A stretch of 64,000 nt of DNA from Alnus glutinosa. Taxonomy: Eukaryota; Streptophyta; Magnoliopsida; Fagales; Betulaceae. The DNA lies in the NCBI RefSeq assembly GCF_958979055.1, contig NC_084886.1, forward strand, positions 48,501,654-48,565,653. Reading direction: 5' to 3'. Of the stretch, positions 11,366 to 23,460 are shown piece by piece (the stretch's first letter is position 1; the number at the start of each line of letters is the position of its first letter). The position numbers were made by a program, and so were the translations under genes. The notes below the pieces were generated by a model. It searched no databases. It saw only the letters and a list, made by a program, of their open reading frames with translations, and was not told the DNA's origin.

Positions 11366-14300
11366 CTAAGGAACAGGGGAAGCTGCAGCCAACTTAGCTC
11401 TCAGATCTTTTCTTAAAATCTTTCCAGAGGGAGACTTTGGAATTGCATGAACAAAGTACACCTTGTGCAGTCTCTTGTAAAATACCACCTGTTTTGTACA
11501 AAATTCATCAACATTCTGTAAGTTACAATAATCCTCTATCATCCCAGTATTGATTGCTGTATAATTACATTATATGTATCACCTATGAACTCAAACTTCT
11601 CTTAACAAGTGAAATATTTAATTAAAATGAGAAATAAATTGTAAATATTATTAAAATTGAGGTAAATTGCATAGTAAAGACCAAGGACGGAAGAATGAGG
11701 AGGGGGGCTGGTATAAGCCATGGCCCCCCTCAATTCGTAAATACAATTTTTTTTTTTTTTTTTTTTTTATAAGTTAAAAAGAAAAATTTAGCCTACTGGC
11801 CATGCCCATAAAAGTTTTTGGCTCCGTTCCTAGTCAAAACCTCTAGTTTGATTGAATAATGTTACTCTTCACATTCATTTATCACGCTCATTTTACACTG
11901 TTGATGTGACGTATTTTAAATGGCTTTTCATGTCAATCAATTAAAAGAAATAGAAGTGTTAGTCACTTAATAAAGATTCCTTTGTACCTGTTTTGCTATG
12001 AATTCTTTGACCGCCTCTTCGGTAAGTTCAAAATCATTGGACCGGACCACGAACGCGACGGGAACTTCACCGGCAACATCGTCTTTTTGGCTGTTAACAC
12101 GAGGAATTTAAACAAAATTTGTGCCCACTCAAGGGGAATTTTGCACCTTTGTGACTGCTTAATAAAGATTAAAGACTAGTGTAATGGAGCTTACGGGACA
12201 ACAGCTGCATCTGCGATTGATGGATGGCTCACAAGAAGGGCCTCAAGCTCAGCTGGTGGCACCTGACCACAGGAATAGAAGATGATCGTAAGCAACGACT
12301 CAATGAAGAAATAAGTAAAGGGAAAAAGGGGGTCAATACTCAATAGTCTGTCTCGTAGTTTCTTTCGCAAACTGTCTATATATAGGGATAGGGAGAAGAT
12401 GCATGCCTGGAAGCCTTTGAATTTGATGAGCTCCTTCACTCTGTCAACAATGAAAATCTCGTCGTCGTCGTCTACGTAACCAATGTCACCCGTGTGAAGC
12501 CAACCCTCGACATCTATGGTGGTTGCTGTGGCCTCCGCATCATTCAAATATCCTGATCGAATTTGTTTGTGGAATATTAATTAGGCAACTAATTAATTCA
12601 AAGTGTTATGAAATGCATATTATTCTAAATTGGACAAAAAATTTCGTACAACCTGAGTTAGAGGAACAACTCAGTCTATTAATCCGACATGTCTTTATAG
12701 TATGTAATGAACATATATCAGTTTCAATGTTTCATAAATTGAATTGAAAAAATTTCCTCCAATTAAGTTTGAACGAAAACTTTACCCTTCGAGGCTCAAA
12801 ACCATGTCTTCCTATCAGCTAAGGCTTTTAAGATAAACAACATTTATTATTTTAATTATATTAATGAGGTAAAAACAGTTTTCTTTTAAATTTGGTTGAA
12901 GATATTTTCATTTATTAAACTAACGTGTGTCGAAAATGCACGTAGAAAATTTTTCTCGCATGAATTTTGAACATTTGTCATCCTAATAGATTGAGTCGAA
13001 GAAAATTATTCTGTCTCAATTTGTGTTATACTTTGTCCAGCCAAAAATTATCTCAAAATAATGGAAGTGAGTAAACCTTTCATGATCTGAGATCCACGGA
13101 TGCAGATCTCTCCGGGTTGATTACGGCCAAGGGAGCAACCGGTTTCAGGGTCAATGACCTTCAGCTCCGCATTTCTAACCACCGTACCACACGAGCCTGA
13201 CTTGGTTGGAAATGGCTGCTTCGCAAATCCGAGACACATTGATAGCACCGGCCCAGCCTCCGTCATCCCGTAACCCTGCATTTAAATATATACATGCAAC
13301 CACAAAAGATATCATGGCCATGTCCGGTATAAATATTCCATAACCTAAATAGTAAATACCATGCCACACTATAATGTGTTATTATAATGTAGAAATTGGA
13401 TTAGCAAAGGAAAATGGAGGTTTGTGCCTTGTGGTACTAGCAATTTAGTGTACAATCCCTATATATATATATATATGCAGCAGGAAGATAGCTAATTTTG
13501 TCGTTACATTGTTAAAGAGACGGAGCCAGGGGCAGGGATACGAAGGTCAGCATGTGACTTTTCACTTGTTTATTCAAATTATTAATAATTGCATATGCCT
13601 GACTTTTTGAACAAGGTATAAATATTTCCATCTCTTTGATATTATATCAAATATTTGGAATCGAGTTCTGCATTCATTGGATTTAGAGGTTACGGATTAA
13701 CGCATAGAAAGAGTTTATTGCCTTTCATTGTGGATCTCAACATTGAACCCCAAAAAAAAATAAATAAATAAAAAAAAATAATTAAGGTCATTTTTATTTT
13801 TTTATTGATTTTAAAGCACTAGTAGCAGATACCGTATAAGTGGTTCATTTCTCTAAATATAAAGAATATTTGAAAAAAAATCACTATTATCTTAGATCTA
13901 GCTTGCTCAGAACAGTTATGCTTTTTAACTATTTTTTATACATGAGTTACCGAAAGATAAAAGTCATAAAAAATACCTTATTGTAAAAATTTTATTTGTA
14001 TTTATAATTATATAATTTCATATTTTACATAAATTTATACTTTATAATATAAAATTTTTATGCTCGTATGAAAGTTTCAAACCTTTCGCTTTAAAAAAAG
14101 AAAAAAAAAACCGTTACACAGCTATATATCTTGTCATTAATGGCCACAACTATTTGTTGGACATCGAGTCAAGTGTCAACACCACAATGTCCTCGCTCCA
14201 CAACTATCTGTTGGTCATCGTGTCAAGTGTCAACACCACAATGTCCACAGTCCACACGAGTCTACGAACGACTAGTAGCACAGTGCATTAACAGGACTTT

Positions 14301-15746
14301 AGTGCCTCTAAACTCTGAAGTTCGATGAATTATCAATCGAAATAGGATCTCCTCATTTTAAGTGAATTATTTTATGATTTATATTAAATTTTATAGCAAT
14401 TAACTTTATATTTACACTTGAATAAAAAATATATATATATATATGGGATGAATTTAACTTAAGTGATTTAAAAATATGCTACAGATTTAATTTTAATTTC
14501 TTTTACGGAAAAAAAAAAAGGTAAAATTAAATTCACACCGTTAAAACATGTCAAATCTTTTAAAAAGATTGTCGAGCCCAAGACGGCCGGATGATTTCCG
14601 ACCGAGAACAAGGAATCAAGGATCTACACAAGAAGTAGAAGAAGAAAGAAAACCATCAAATTTGAATATACAAACCTGACCCAAAATTGCCTGAGGAACC
14701 CTATTCCGGAGGGCCTCCTCCAGCTCCTTCCCCAGCGGCGCCGCCCCAGACAGCACCACCCTGATCGAGCTGAGGTCGAAATTCGCCACTACAGGGTTCT
14801 TCGCCAGCGCCAGTACCAGCGGCGGAACCACCGCTGCCACCGACACGCGATGCCGCTGTATCAGCTCCAACAACGCCCCTATCTCGAACTTCTGCATTAG
14901 CAAAACCGCCGCCCCGGCTCTGAGCGAGCACAGAAGCACACTGTTCAACGAGTATATGTGAAACAATGGAAGCACGCATAACACCACGTCTTCCGGATTC
15001 AAATACAGGTTCGGGTTCTCTCCGTCGACTTGCTGAGCCACGCTGGTTGTCAAGCTCTTATGCGTCAGAACTACTCCTTTCGGCAGCCCCGTGGTCCCCG
15101 AAGAGAATGGCAGCGCCACCGGGTCATCCGGCTCGATCGAAACCGTTGGAAACTCGTCCTCGTTCGCCTCGGATATCACCGAGAAGTGCAAGCATTTCTC
15201 CGGCGGATCATCCACTGTGATGACAGTGAAATCTTCCCCGAGCTTGGGGAAGTTCTCGCCTGCCGGTTCGCGAAGCTTGTCGACGTTCTGCGACTGGGTA
15301 ATAATCAGTTTGGCTCGGGAAGAATTAAGTTGCTTGAAAACTTCGGCCGAAGTGTAGAACGGGTTCGCGGTGGTGGCGACCGCGCCGAGCATCGAAGCGC
15401 CGAGGAACGAGAAGACGAACTCGGCGCAGTTTTGGAGAAGAACCATGACGACGTCTCCTTTCTTGATGCCAAGATTGGACAGCCCGGCTGCGATTTTCCG
15501 CGATACGAGGTGGGTTTCGGCGAAACTGAACGTTTTCCCGGTGGAGCCGACGATCAGGCATGGTCTGTCGGCGAACTCGGCGAGGTGCTCAAAGCAGTAG
15601 GTGTGGAGTGGGAGGTGGTTGGAGATGGGTATCTCCGGTAGTTTAGATTTGAAGACGCAGGCGGCCTGAGAAGGCGGCGTGGGGGGGATTTTAGGAGAGA
15701 ATTCTTGGTTCTGAGGTTCAGTGGAATTAGAAGCTACAGTTATCAT
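11366..15746 (-). CDS. 4CL: 4-coumarate:CoA ligase, class II (4CL3-like)
   Basis: Six exons on the minus strand: 14676-15746, 13077-13275, 12407-12552, 12195-12262, 11988-12090, 11366-11488. They total 1710 nt, or 569 aa, the normal size of the family. 4CL activates 4-coumarate, caffeate or ferulate to CoA thioesters through an acyl-adenylate, in the cytosol, feeding lignin and flavonoid synthesis. Box [12 protein letters not shown] is at residues 215-225 and box II GEICIRG at 412-418. The catalytic Lys of SGKILRK is about residue 552. The N-terminus (MITV..., then [17 protein letters not shown]) resembles Arabidopsis 4CL3 from memory, suggesting the flavonoid-associated class; a tree would be needed to confirm this. 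Intron 3 (12263-12406) uses a GC donor, is 144 nt long and stays open in frame. Intron 1 contains a 54 bp tandem repeat. The upstream region carries AC elements. Confidence 0.93.
11683..11834. repeat. Short dispersed element, copy 1 (GACGGA...CCGTTCC ends)
   Basis: Begins AAGGACGGAAGAATGAGG, passes through a G-run and a C-run, a T-rich core and TTTAGCCTACTGGCC, then ends GGCTCCGTTCC. It shares this order with the copy at 40725-40918. The flanks TAGTAAAGACC and TAGTCAAAACC match at 9 of 11 positions and may be a decayed target duplication. Located inside 4CL intron 5. Confidence 0.55.
12263..12406 (-). other. GC-AG intron 3 of 4CL, 144 nt, open in frame
   Basis: The donor is GGCTTCCAG|GCATGC and the acceptor is GGTCAG|GTGCCACC. 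The conserved 4CL sequence (KFKGFQ then VPPAELE) fixes both junctions. The length is 48 codons with no in-frame stop, so retention would add 48 residues without breaking the protein. Confidence 0.8.
14144..14260. repeat. 54 bp tandem repeat in 4CL intron 1
   Basis: A unit beginning CCACAACTATTTGTTGG at 14144 recurs at 14198 with few changes. A partial third copy (CCACACGAG) starts at 14252. Confidence 0.85.
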
Positions 15747-16074
15747 TGTGTCGATCTGTTTGATGCCTGTTTCAATGTGTGGTGAAGAAAGCTAGCGAGA
15801 TTTCAGGAAATTAACGGAATATAATGAAGGGCGAAGAGAAGGGGAAGCGTGATAGTCATAAATACAGGAAGAAAGAGAGTGGGAAGAGAAGGAGTTAGGT
15901 AGAGATGGTGCGGTGGAAAGATGGAGATGGGGTTAGCTTTGTAGTTCAACGTAGCAGATTGATTGGAGTTGGTTTGGAATGGAAGAAATAGAGGGAAAGA
16001 AGCACGCCTGGTCACCTCCCGTTCTTCAATCATGCACCAAGCCTTCCTCCCTCACCTGATTAAACCTAGCTCCC

Positions 16075-16085
16075 ACCTACCTACC
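16075..16085. promoter_or_regulatory. Two overlapping AC-I elements (ACCTACC) upstream of 4CL
   Basis: The plus strand reads ACCTACCTACC, giving ACCTACC at 16075-16081 and again at 16079-16085, about 330 bp upstream of the 4CL ATG at 15746. AC elements are known MYB-binding sites in phenylpropanoid promoters such as PAL and 4CL and act in either orientation. The position fits; function is inferred. Confidence 0.55.
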
Positions 16086-16199
16086 CCTCTCTCAGGACTA
16101 ATAAATAAAGTAATAAACATATCCCATTCCTTCAAAATTAGTTTTTCTTTTTTTCTTTATATATATATATATTATTTAATATTAAGAATTCGTTGCGAC

Positions 16200-16579
16200 T
16201 CTCCTGTGAAATAAAAAATGACATATAGAGTTTATCTAAGAGTTTTATTGCTAATGAGATATTTATTTTTTTAATTCAATTTATTAAATTGTTACTATTA
16301 TTCGCATATTAAAATCACAAGTTTTTTTTAATAACTATTTTTCAACTATTTTAATTCGTACATATTTAAAGAGACATACAACAATTTTATATATAATATT
16401 GAAGATGAGTGATACTAAAAATCACATGTATTTTTATCTTATAATTATGTTACAAAATTGACGTGACAATATTTCAACTCCAAACTAACCCTTAAATTAG
16501 TTGTTAAAAAAAAAAAATTCCAACAATAAATTAGGATTACCGCATCAACTTTATAGAATAATTATAAAATAATTTTTCA

Positions 16580-16618
<39 letters not shown>

Positions 16619-17030
16619 GTTAACGTATATATTGAATAAAGTTCTTCCAACATAATTTGAGCCAGTTGCCAATGGGTCTTACATGTGGACTGCGTCGCCA
16701 CTCTTTGTCCTCTCTATCTTTGTCTCTCATTATCATTGCCACATGGGCAGAAAATGACTGGGGTGTACACTGATTGGAGGGAAAGACATTGAAGGAAATA
16801 ATATCTACACACGTGGGCAAAGAAGGCTCTCATGTGGGGCGTACGTGGACTGTGTTAAATTATAATTATTATTTATTATTTTTCGAAAAAATATGTCACC
16901 ACCACGGCCGGCGTTTTAGCTTTTAATTTAATATTGAAATCCTAATTTTTAATTTGATAAATATTTTTAGATCAATGCTTTGGACATTTTTAATTTAGAC
17001 CTTATTGTTGCCGTGCACAATAATGATGAA
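16200..17030. other. AT-rich intergenic DNA with AT microsatellite
   Basis: Contains an (AT)n run near 16587-16616. No coding potential recognised. Probably the distal 4CL promoter and spacer. Confidence 0.5.
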
Positions 17031-17335
17031 TAATATGAAATTTAAAAGAGACAACAAGAAAAAATTAAGATACGAATTTATGCGGTTCGACAATGTGCCT
17101 ACCTTTACAGAAATGAGATTATATTTTAATAATAAATTATTTAGGATTACAACATAACATATATTAATTGGTATTCTCGTATTACTCTTTATATTCAAGA
17201 GAATATGAAATACTTGTTTCAACATACCTCTATAAGACTTTTCATCTAATTATTGATAGAATACTCCACTCAACTTGATGTCATACTTGAGTAATTATTA
17301 ATAATAACAAAAGTATAAGTCCAAAATTTATCAAA
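17030..17335. mobile_element. Probable Ty1/copia-type LTR remnant
   Basis: The piece TTTATGCGGTTCGACAATG and the following GTGCCTAC resemble the TTTACGTGGTTCGGC...GTGCCTACG signature of many plant copia LTRs, recalled from memory. Ends and target duplication are not visible, so this is a weak call. Confidence 0.35.
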
Positions 17336-17364
17336 TTGAACATTAGAATCTCAATATCAAAAAA

Positions 17365-18786
17365 GTATAAGTCCACCATTCTCACGGTGATCCCTAAAAA
17401 GAAGAATGCATCTTCTATGGAAGATTATAGGCCGGTTGCTTGTTGCAATGTAATGTACAAATGCATTACTAAAATTCTGGCTAATAGGATGATGAAGGGG
17501 CTGAATGAGGTGATTAGTTCAATCCAGGGAGCTTTTATTCCTAAACGAGGCATTGCAAAAAATATTCTCTTAGCTCAAGAGGCTGTGTGTGATTACCATT
17601 ATAAGGATAAAGGAGCTCCTAGATGCACCCTCAAAGTTGATTTGATAAATACATACGATTCGTTGGATTGGAAATATATTTTGCACTGTCTTAAGTGCTT
17701 TGGAGCTCCTAGAAGATTTATTTATTGGATGAGAGCTTGTATTACTAGTCCAAGCTTTTTGATTGCTTTGAATGGAACTTTGGTGGATTTTCCTGGTAGG
17801 AAGGGGCTACGCCAAGGGGATCCACTCTCCCATTATCTCTTTTGTTTTGGCCATGGAAGGTTGTCTTCACTGTTGGAGGAAGTTGCTGCTTCTCCTGCCT
17901 TTGGCTTCCATCCAAAATGTGTTGCAATTAACTTAATGCATCTGTGTTTGGCAGATGACCTGCTGATTTTTTCTGCAACCAATGTCTCCTCAGTTACTGC
18001 TATTGTTGGGGCCCTTGCTGAGTTTGAGAAGCTTTCGGAGTTGAAGGCTAATCCTGCTAAAAGCTCTATTTTTTTTTGTTGGCATTCCTGCTAATATTAA
18101 ACATTCCATTTTGGAGCTGCTTCACATGCCGGAGGGTGCTCTTCTAGTTAGATATCTTGGTGATCCCCTCATCACCAAAAGATTATCTTCCTTTGATTGT
18201 GAATGTTTGGTGAATAAGATTACAATAAGAATTGATTCTTGGCTTGTAAAGAATCTTTCCTTTGCTGGCCGCCTTCAACTTTTGTCTTCTGTTCTTCTTA
18301 GCATGCAGGTTTTCTGGGCTAAGGTCTTCATTCTGCCCAAGAGGGTTATTTGTTTGATTGAACAAAAGCTCAATCGGTTCCTTTGGAGTGGTAGAGACAC
18401 TAGGGCTCATGCTAAGGTGGTTTGGAGTAAAAGGTGTGTTCCCAAGAAAGAAGGGGGTCTTGGGATCAAAAGCAATGAAGTTTGGAATTAAGCGTCTATG
18501 CTTAATCATATATGGAATTTATTCTCAAAAGTTGGTTCTTTATGGGTAGCTTGGACCGAAGCTAACTGGATGAAGGGTAGGAGTTTTTGGAAGGTTTCTA
18601 TCCCAACTTCATGTTCTTAGAGTTGGAAGAAAGTCCTCAAGCTCCGAGATATAGCCAAAAGTTTCATCTGGTTTAAGGTTGGGAATGACTCTAAGGTGAT
18701 TTTGTGGCTGGATCATTGGCACCCTGCATGCTACCTTTTGGATACATTCAGGTATAGGATTGTTCATGATTCTGGCCTATCTCTGC
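17365..18786 (+). pseudogene. L1-type LINE reverse transcriptase, 5'-truncated, first part
   Basis: The plus-strand translation begins ILTVIPKKKNASSMEDYRPV, the start of a plant LINE reverse transcriptase. It continues through the QGAFIPKRG, GLRQGDPLS and LADDLLIF motifs, the last standing in for the usual FADDLLIF. The frame shifts near 18064-18085 at a run of T residues. It continues in another frame as HMPEGALLVRYLGDPLITKR, then meets a TAA at 18489 and another stop near 18619. The endonuclease and ORF1 are missing, which is typical 5' truncation from target-primed reverse transcription. The element is interrupted at 18786 by an LTR-type insertion and resumes at 26511. It is not functional. 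Confidence 0.9.
18782..18786. repeat. Target-site duplication TCTGC (left) of LTR element A
   Basis: TCTGC at 18782-18786 is repeated at 26506-26510. Removing the insertion and one copy restores the LINE reading frame as DSGLSL then HSKLDVIIKNGD. Confidence 0.85.
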
Positions 18787-19736
18787 TGTAACGACAACAT
18801 ATGGCACATACCCCATAACATGTACCTGATAATCAGAGTATAACATACATCTATCTATGCAGCGGAAATCATAAATCTGAATAGCGGAAATTACAACTTA
18901 TACATCTATTACAAATTAATTACAACAAAGATCCATTTAACATCTATCTGTTTGAGTCTTATTAACACTATAACAATAATGGCTTAACAAAGAATAAGTG
19001 ACACAAACGTCACAAGCCATACCAAACCTATAAAATAGTGGACAACCCATGGTCCGACAATTGCAACTATCGCGGCGAGCTTCAGTCATAATATCTCAAG
19101 TACACTGCTACCAACCCATCAACTATACCGAAGTACCTGCAGCCAAAGAAACACCATCTACACGGTTGTGATGGTATCCACATCCGCATAGGTGAAAGAA
19201 TGAGTTCACCGCCTTAGCATGAAACACACTAAGACCTCAGTGGTATAAGACTAACTGAGTTTTCACAAAGAACCAACCCTTATTTTAATTTTAGTCGTGC
19301 GAGCACTATATTAGCCACAATTTACCAATAGCTAATGTAGCAAACACCGACTATTCAGAAATCATTTAAAACATACTATATAGCTGTGAAAACATATAGA
19401 AGTTCCAGACATCCCTCCTTGGAAGTTTCTACATATAAACCCGTTTATAATAATACTTTTCAACGGTCGCTCAGACATATGTGCACACGATCACTCCATC
19501 ACAGATATCACGTATACACATAGGTCTTAAGCAAAGAACATGGCATCTTACTCTTCCGTACTAGGATAACATCCGTCAACAAAACACTCACAACACCATC
19601 TCTAATCGTATTTCAGCTTCGTGCCTTGACGTCAGTAGATCATGAGAGCACTAGAGTTAAACTCAATCATGCTAACACGTCTTTCCTGAAGAACAAGAAC
19701 AATCAACTTTCTTACTCATAGACATGCCCTTACTCG

Positions 19737-22700
19737 TGTCACGCCTCCGTTTTGGGATATAAGGGGATACGTGATCTTGAGAAAAATAAAATCATCCACG
19801 AATTCTATTCATTTTATAATAAAAGAGAATAACACAAATATCACAAGATGTAGATTAATACTCATAATTTCACATATATATATAATAAGTCTTAGTAACA
19901 TTTCAGCTAATACAAATAGTCAGGGACCACAAAATAAAACATTGTTCATATACAAAAAAAAATCCGGTCTTCGTACTATTTCTTTGAGGGAAACTACTAC
20001 TATCTCCATGCTGGTCCGGACTAGCAGTGTCATTAACTATACATAAACAAAAAATAAATCCCTGACTAAACGTGATGATCACGGGCTATCAAAACAAACA
20101 TAAACCCACTGATCGGCATCAATGGGCCAGAACTGTGGATCATCATAGGTAGCGACCCCTATGGGTACGTCCGCTATGAGGATGATGATGTGAAGCGCCA
20201 TCTGTAAAGAATTGTAAGGGTAAGGGGGTGAGTTCAACAACTCAGTAAGTAACACAACAAAACATAAGATATAATATAAAATTAATTTACACATTTAAAA
20301 ATTTTCACATAAATAAAAATTCAGTAACAATAAGAAATGTGCATTCATAATCATCATTCATAATGTGTAAGTTTTGTCTACCACTGGACCAATTCCGCAT
20401 TTTTACCATGAGTGGTGCACGTTGGGCTCGTCCATAGGACCGATCCCGAAGGACCCATGGCTCATCCTGTCGTCACAGGGGAGAGCTGCCGGGTTAGGAA
20501 GCTCCCTAGGTGAGAACCCCCCGGCCGATAGCCCCACACTTTTGGTGTGGTTGCCCCGCTACCCATCATCATAATCATTATAAGATCCGGATCATAGCAT
20601 TATGGTACCGTGTGACAAAACTTTGTGTGGTGCACATAAAACAAGTATTCAATCATAATTTCATCATCATGTTCATATAGTGCGCATGTAGCACATATAT
20701 GATCATCCTCATTCTCATGGTGCACATATAGCATATAATCACCAGCTTCATTCATTCATGTGATTACAAATAACATATTCATTATTTCATACTTGAGATA
20801 ATAGAACAAATAATGTTAAAGTGAAAGTCTTTCGAAAATTCCCGACATTTTTCCTTTGAAAAGATTTTATTTAAAAACTTGCCGGGGTTTTTAGGGTTGT
20901 GTTTCCTTACCTGGGTGGTCCTGAGTGAGGTTTTGGATACTTCTACCTAGTTAGGATCACAGAAAAAAAAAAAAATAGATTTTAAGGATATATATATATA
21001 TATATATATATTAAAAATAATTGAATTGGGTGCATATGACACTAAAGATTTAAAATAAAGACATGTTTCTGCAATGTAATTTTAAAATTTCTATAATCAC
21101 ATGGGTCATCACTTATTCAAGTAGTGGTAAATAAAAATTCTAGCAACTACAATATTTCAAAGAAACTCATGTGGTTTTAAAAGGAAATTTCCTAATTTCC
21201 ATTATTGCCTCTTTGCATGACCTGAATCTTTCCAGGATGTTCCAGTTTTCATAGTGCAATACATCCATGAAAATTGTGCAGATAAATCTAGCTTAGATTG
21301 TGGTAACCAAAGGATTAGTTCATGTTCCTAATTTAGACAGCACAGGGATAACAATTCAGTGTTTATATCCCAAGTTAGTAGCCAAATAACAATTCCCTAA
21401 AACAAAAATAATGGTTCTGTACCGAATTACTCTAAAGAATTTAAAAGAATGCAATTTGGATATAAGCCTAATTCTATCAGTAATTTATTCACAGGGACTT
21501 TCAAGAAGAATTTCAATTAACACAAATACTGAAACTCAGCAAGAAATAATCTCAATTTACACACCAATAAAAATACTTTGTTTAATAACAACTCAATTTT
21601 CATATAAAAGAGGTTCAACCTATCTGATATACCAAATAAGAGATTTAGTGTAGAGTCTCAATATTTTAGCAAAAATTCCAGATTACAAATCATATATTAA
21701 ATTATATAATCCATACTCATATGGCCACAACAAGAAATCAACCCAATAATCACAGCATTCCTTTAGCATTCAGCAACACTATTTCTAAATAGTTTAACCC
21801 AATCCAAAGTGTACCTGTTTAGTTAACCAGAAGAAATACAAGAATGCCCAAGATAAATACACCAACTGGCTATCACCAAACAGCCCCCAAAATCACTCCA
21901 AACTGACTAGATAATTCATCACATTAAAACATTCCAACAACACAATCAAAACTACAATATCCCAAAACAAAACTCAGAAATTCTCAATCCAATTCGGTTC
22001 CTCTACCTGAAAAAAACAACCCAACAATTTCATCTTCAAACCAACCCAACAAATTTCATCTTCAAACCAACCCAGATTTTTTTTTTTTTTTTTTTAATTT
22101 TTTTTAATTTTTTTTTTTTTTTTCTATTACCCGAAACCCATTCTGCTCTAAGAACCAAAAAAAATTCCCACAAACAAAACTGAAATCTGAACAAAGAAAC
22201 CAACAAAACTCATCTTGAAAAACCGAAAATCAGACCCCCCTACAGCCTTGCCGACGCCGAGCCGTGGCTTATCGGCCCATCGCTCCTGCCTGCCCCAACC
22301 GGTGGCTCACCCACCGGTTCTCTCTTTCTTCTCCCCCTTTCGATCTCTCCCTCATCTCTTCCTCTCAGTTGAGCTTAAAAAGAAAGGAAATCAAGGAACT
22401 AGAAAGGAGAAGCCAAAATTCTCATAACAAGCAACCCAAACTGAAACAAGATCAAAACTCAAAAATTTCTCAAGACCCATTCAACCCATAATCTGGAAAT
22501 CAAAAACCCAGAAGTTTACACTCACAGGGAGCCAGAAATCGCCGGAAAAACACCCTCCGGTGGCGTCGCCGGCGCGGGGCCGCGATCTGCCGGCCCTGCG
22601 GTAACGTCCGCCCAGTCCGGTGGCTAGCCCACCGGCTGGGTCTTCTCCCTTCCCCACATCCCCCCTTCGACCGGTCCCCCCTTTCCCTACTCTGTTTCTC

Positions 22701-23331
22701 AAATTCTCCCCTCATCCCAACTCTCTCTCAGAAACAAGAAAAGAAAAAGAAGAGAGAAGAAAGAAACAGGGGAAGGAAAAGAAATGCTAAGGGGGGCGTC
22801 CAACCAACGAAAAAGAAAGGAAGAAGAAAAAAAAATAAACTTCCAGCAACATAGTACTCAAAAGCCAAATAATCGCAACCCATTATCAAAAAATCAAAGC
22901 TTCAACTCAACACAGATCATTTGATTTAAAAGCAAAGAGTTCACAGAACTAAAATACTCTGAATCACCATAATTTAATCATCAAAAGCTTTACGAAAGAA
23001 ACAAAGAGGAAAAGAATACCTGCTGGGTTAAGTTTTGAAAATGGCCAAGGACTGAATTTTCTGCCGATGCCTTGATGCATGGCGAGGGGAGTGATTAAAT
23101 AGGAGAAGAGTGGAGCTATCGTGGCTTAAGGGTTGATGCATGGGCTCAACGTGGGTTTCTTTGGACTGAAACATGGCAAGAAGTGGCTGAAGATTTTTGC
23201 AATTTGTCACGAGAGAGATGAAAGGTGGAAGACGTCGTGCGAGAAAAAAATAATAATAATAATAATACCTCCTTAATAAAACGACGCCGTTCAAGAGGAC
23301 TGATGATTTGGATTCTTTTTTTTTAAAAAAA

Positions 23332-23416
<85 letters not shown>

Positions 23417-23460
23417 CTTTTAGGCACAATAAAATATTGAAAAAAATGTTGGGCGTTATA
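19737..23460 (-). mobile_element. LTR-type retroelement B, probably a solo LTR, nested in element A
   Basis: Starts TGTCACGCC and ends GGGCGTTATA, so the ends are near-inverted (TGTCACGCC versus TATAACGCC). The terminal CA has probably decayed to TA. It is flanked by ACTCG at 19732-19736 and 23461-23465. It is 3724 bp long without retroviral-type ORFs. It contains a GC-rich tract at 20380-20570, a second at 22230-22720 and a long (AT)n run near its end. The closeness of the duplications and the continuity of flanking element A sequence support the boundaries. Solo-LTR status is an inference. Confidence 0.7.
23335..23412. repeat. (AT)n microsatellite, about 78 bp
   Basis: A perfect AT dinucleotide run inside element B. 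The open frames here are just repeated Ile-Tyr codons. Confidence 0.97.

Noticed and set aside
13505-13550. Possible third copy of the GACGGAGC element (AGAGACGGAGCCAGGGGCAGGG)
   Set aside because: Only the first about 20 bases resemble the element. The rest does not follow the order of landmarks.
14966-15641. Long plus-strand open frames (up to 203 codons) over 4CL exon 1
   Set aside because: Antisense shadows of a GC-rich conserved exon. They contain no recognisable domain.
18064-18090. Frameshift in the LINE considered as programmed frameshifting
   Set aside because: It sits in a T homopolymer, and the copy also has several later stops, so it is ordinary decay.
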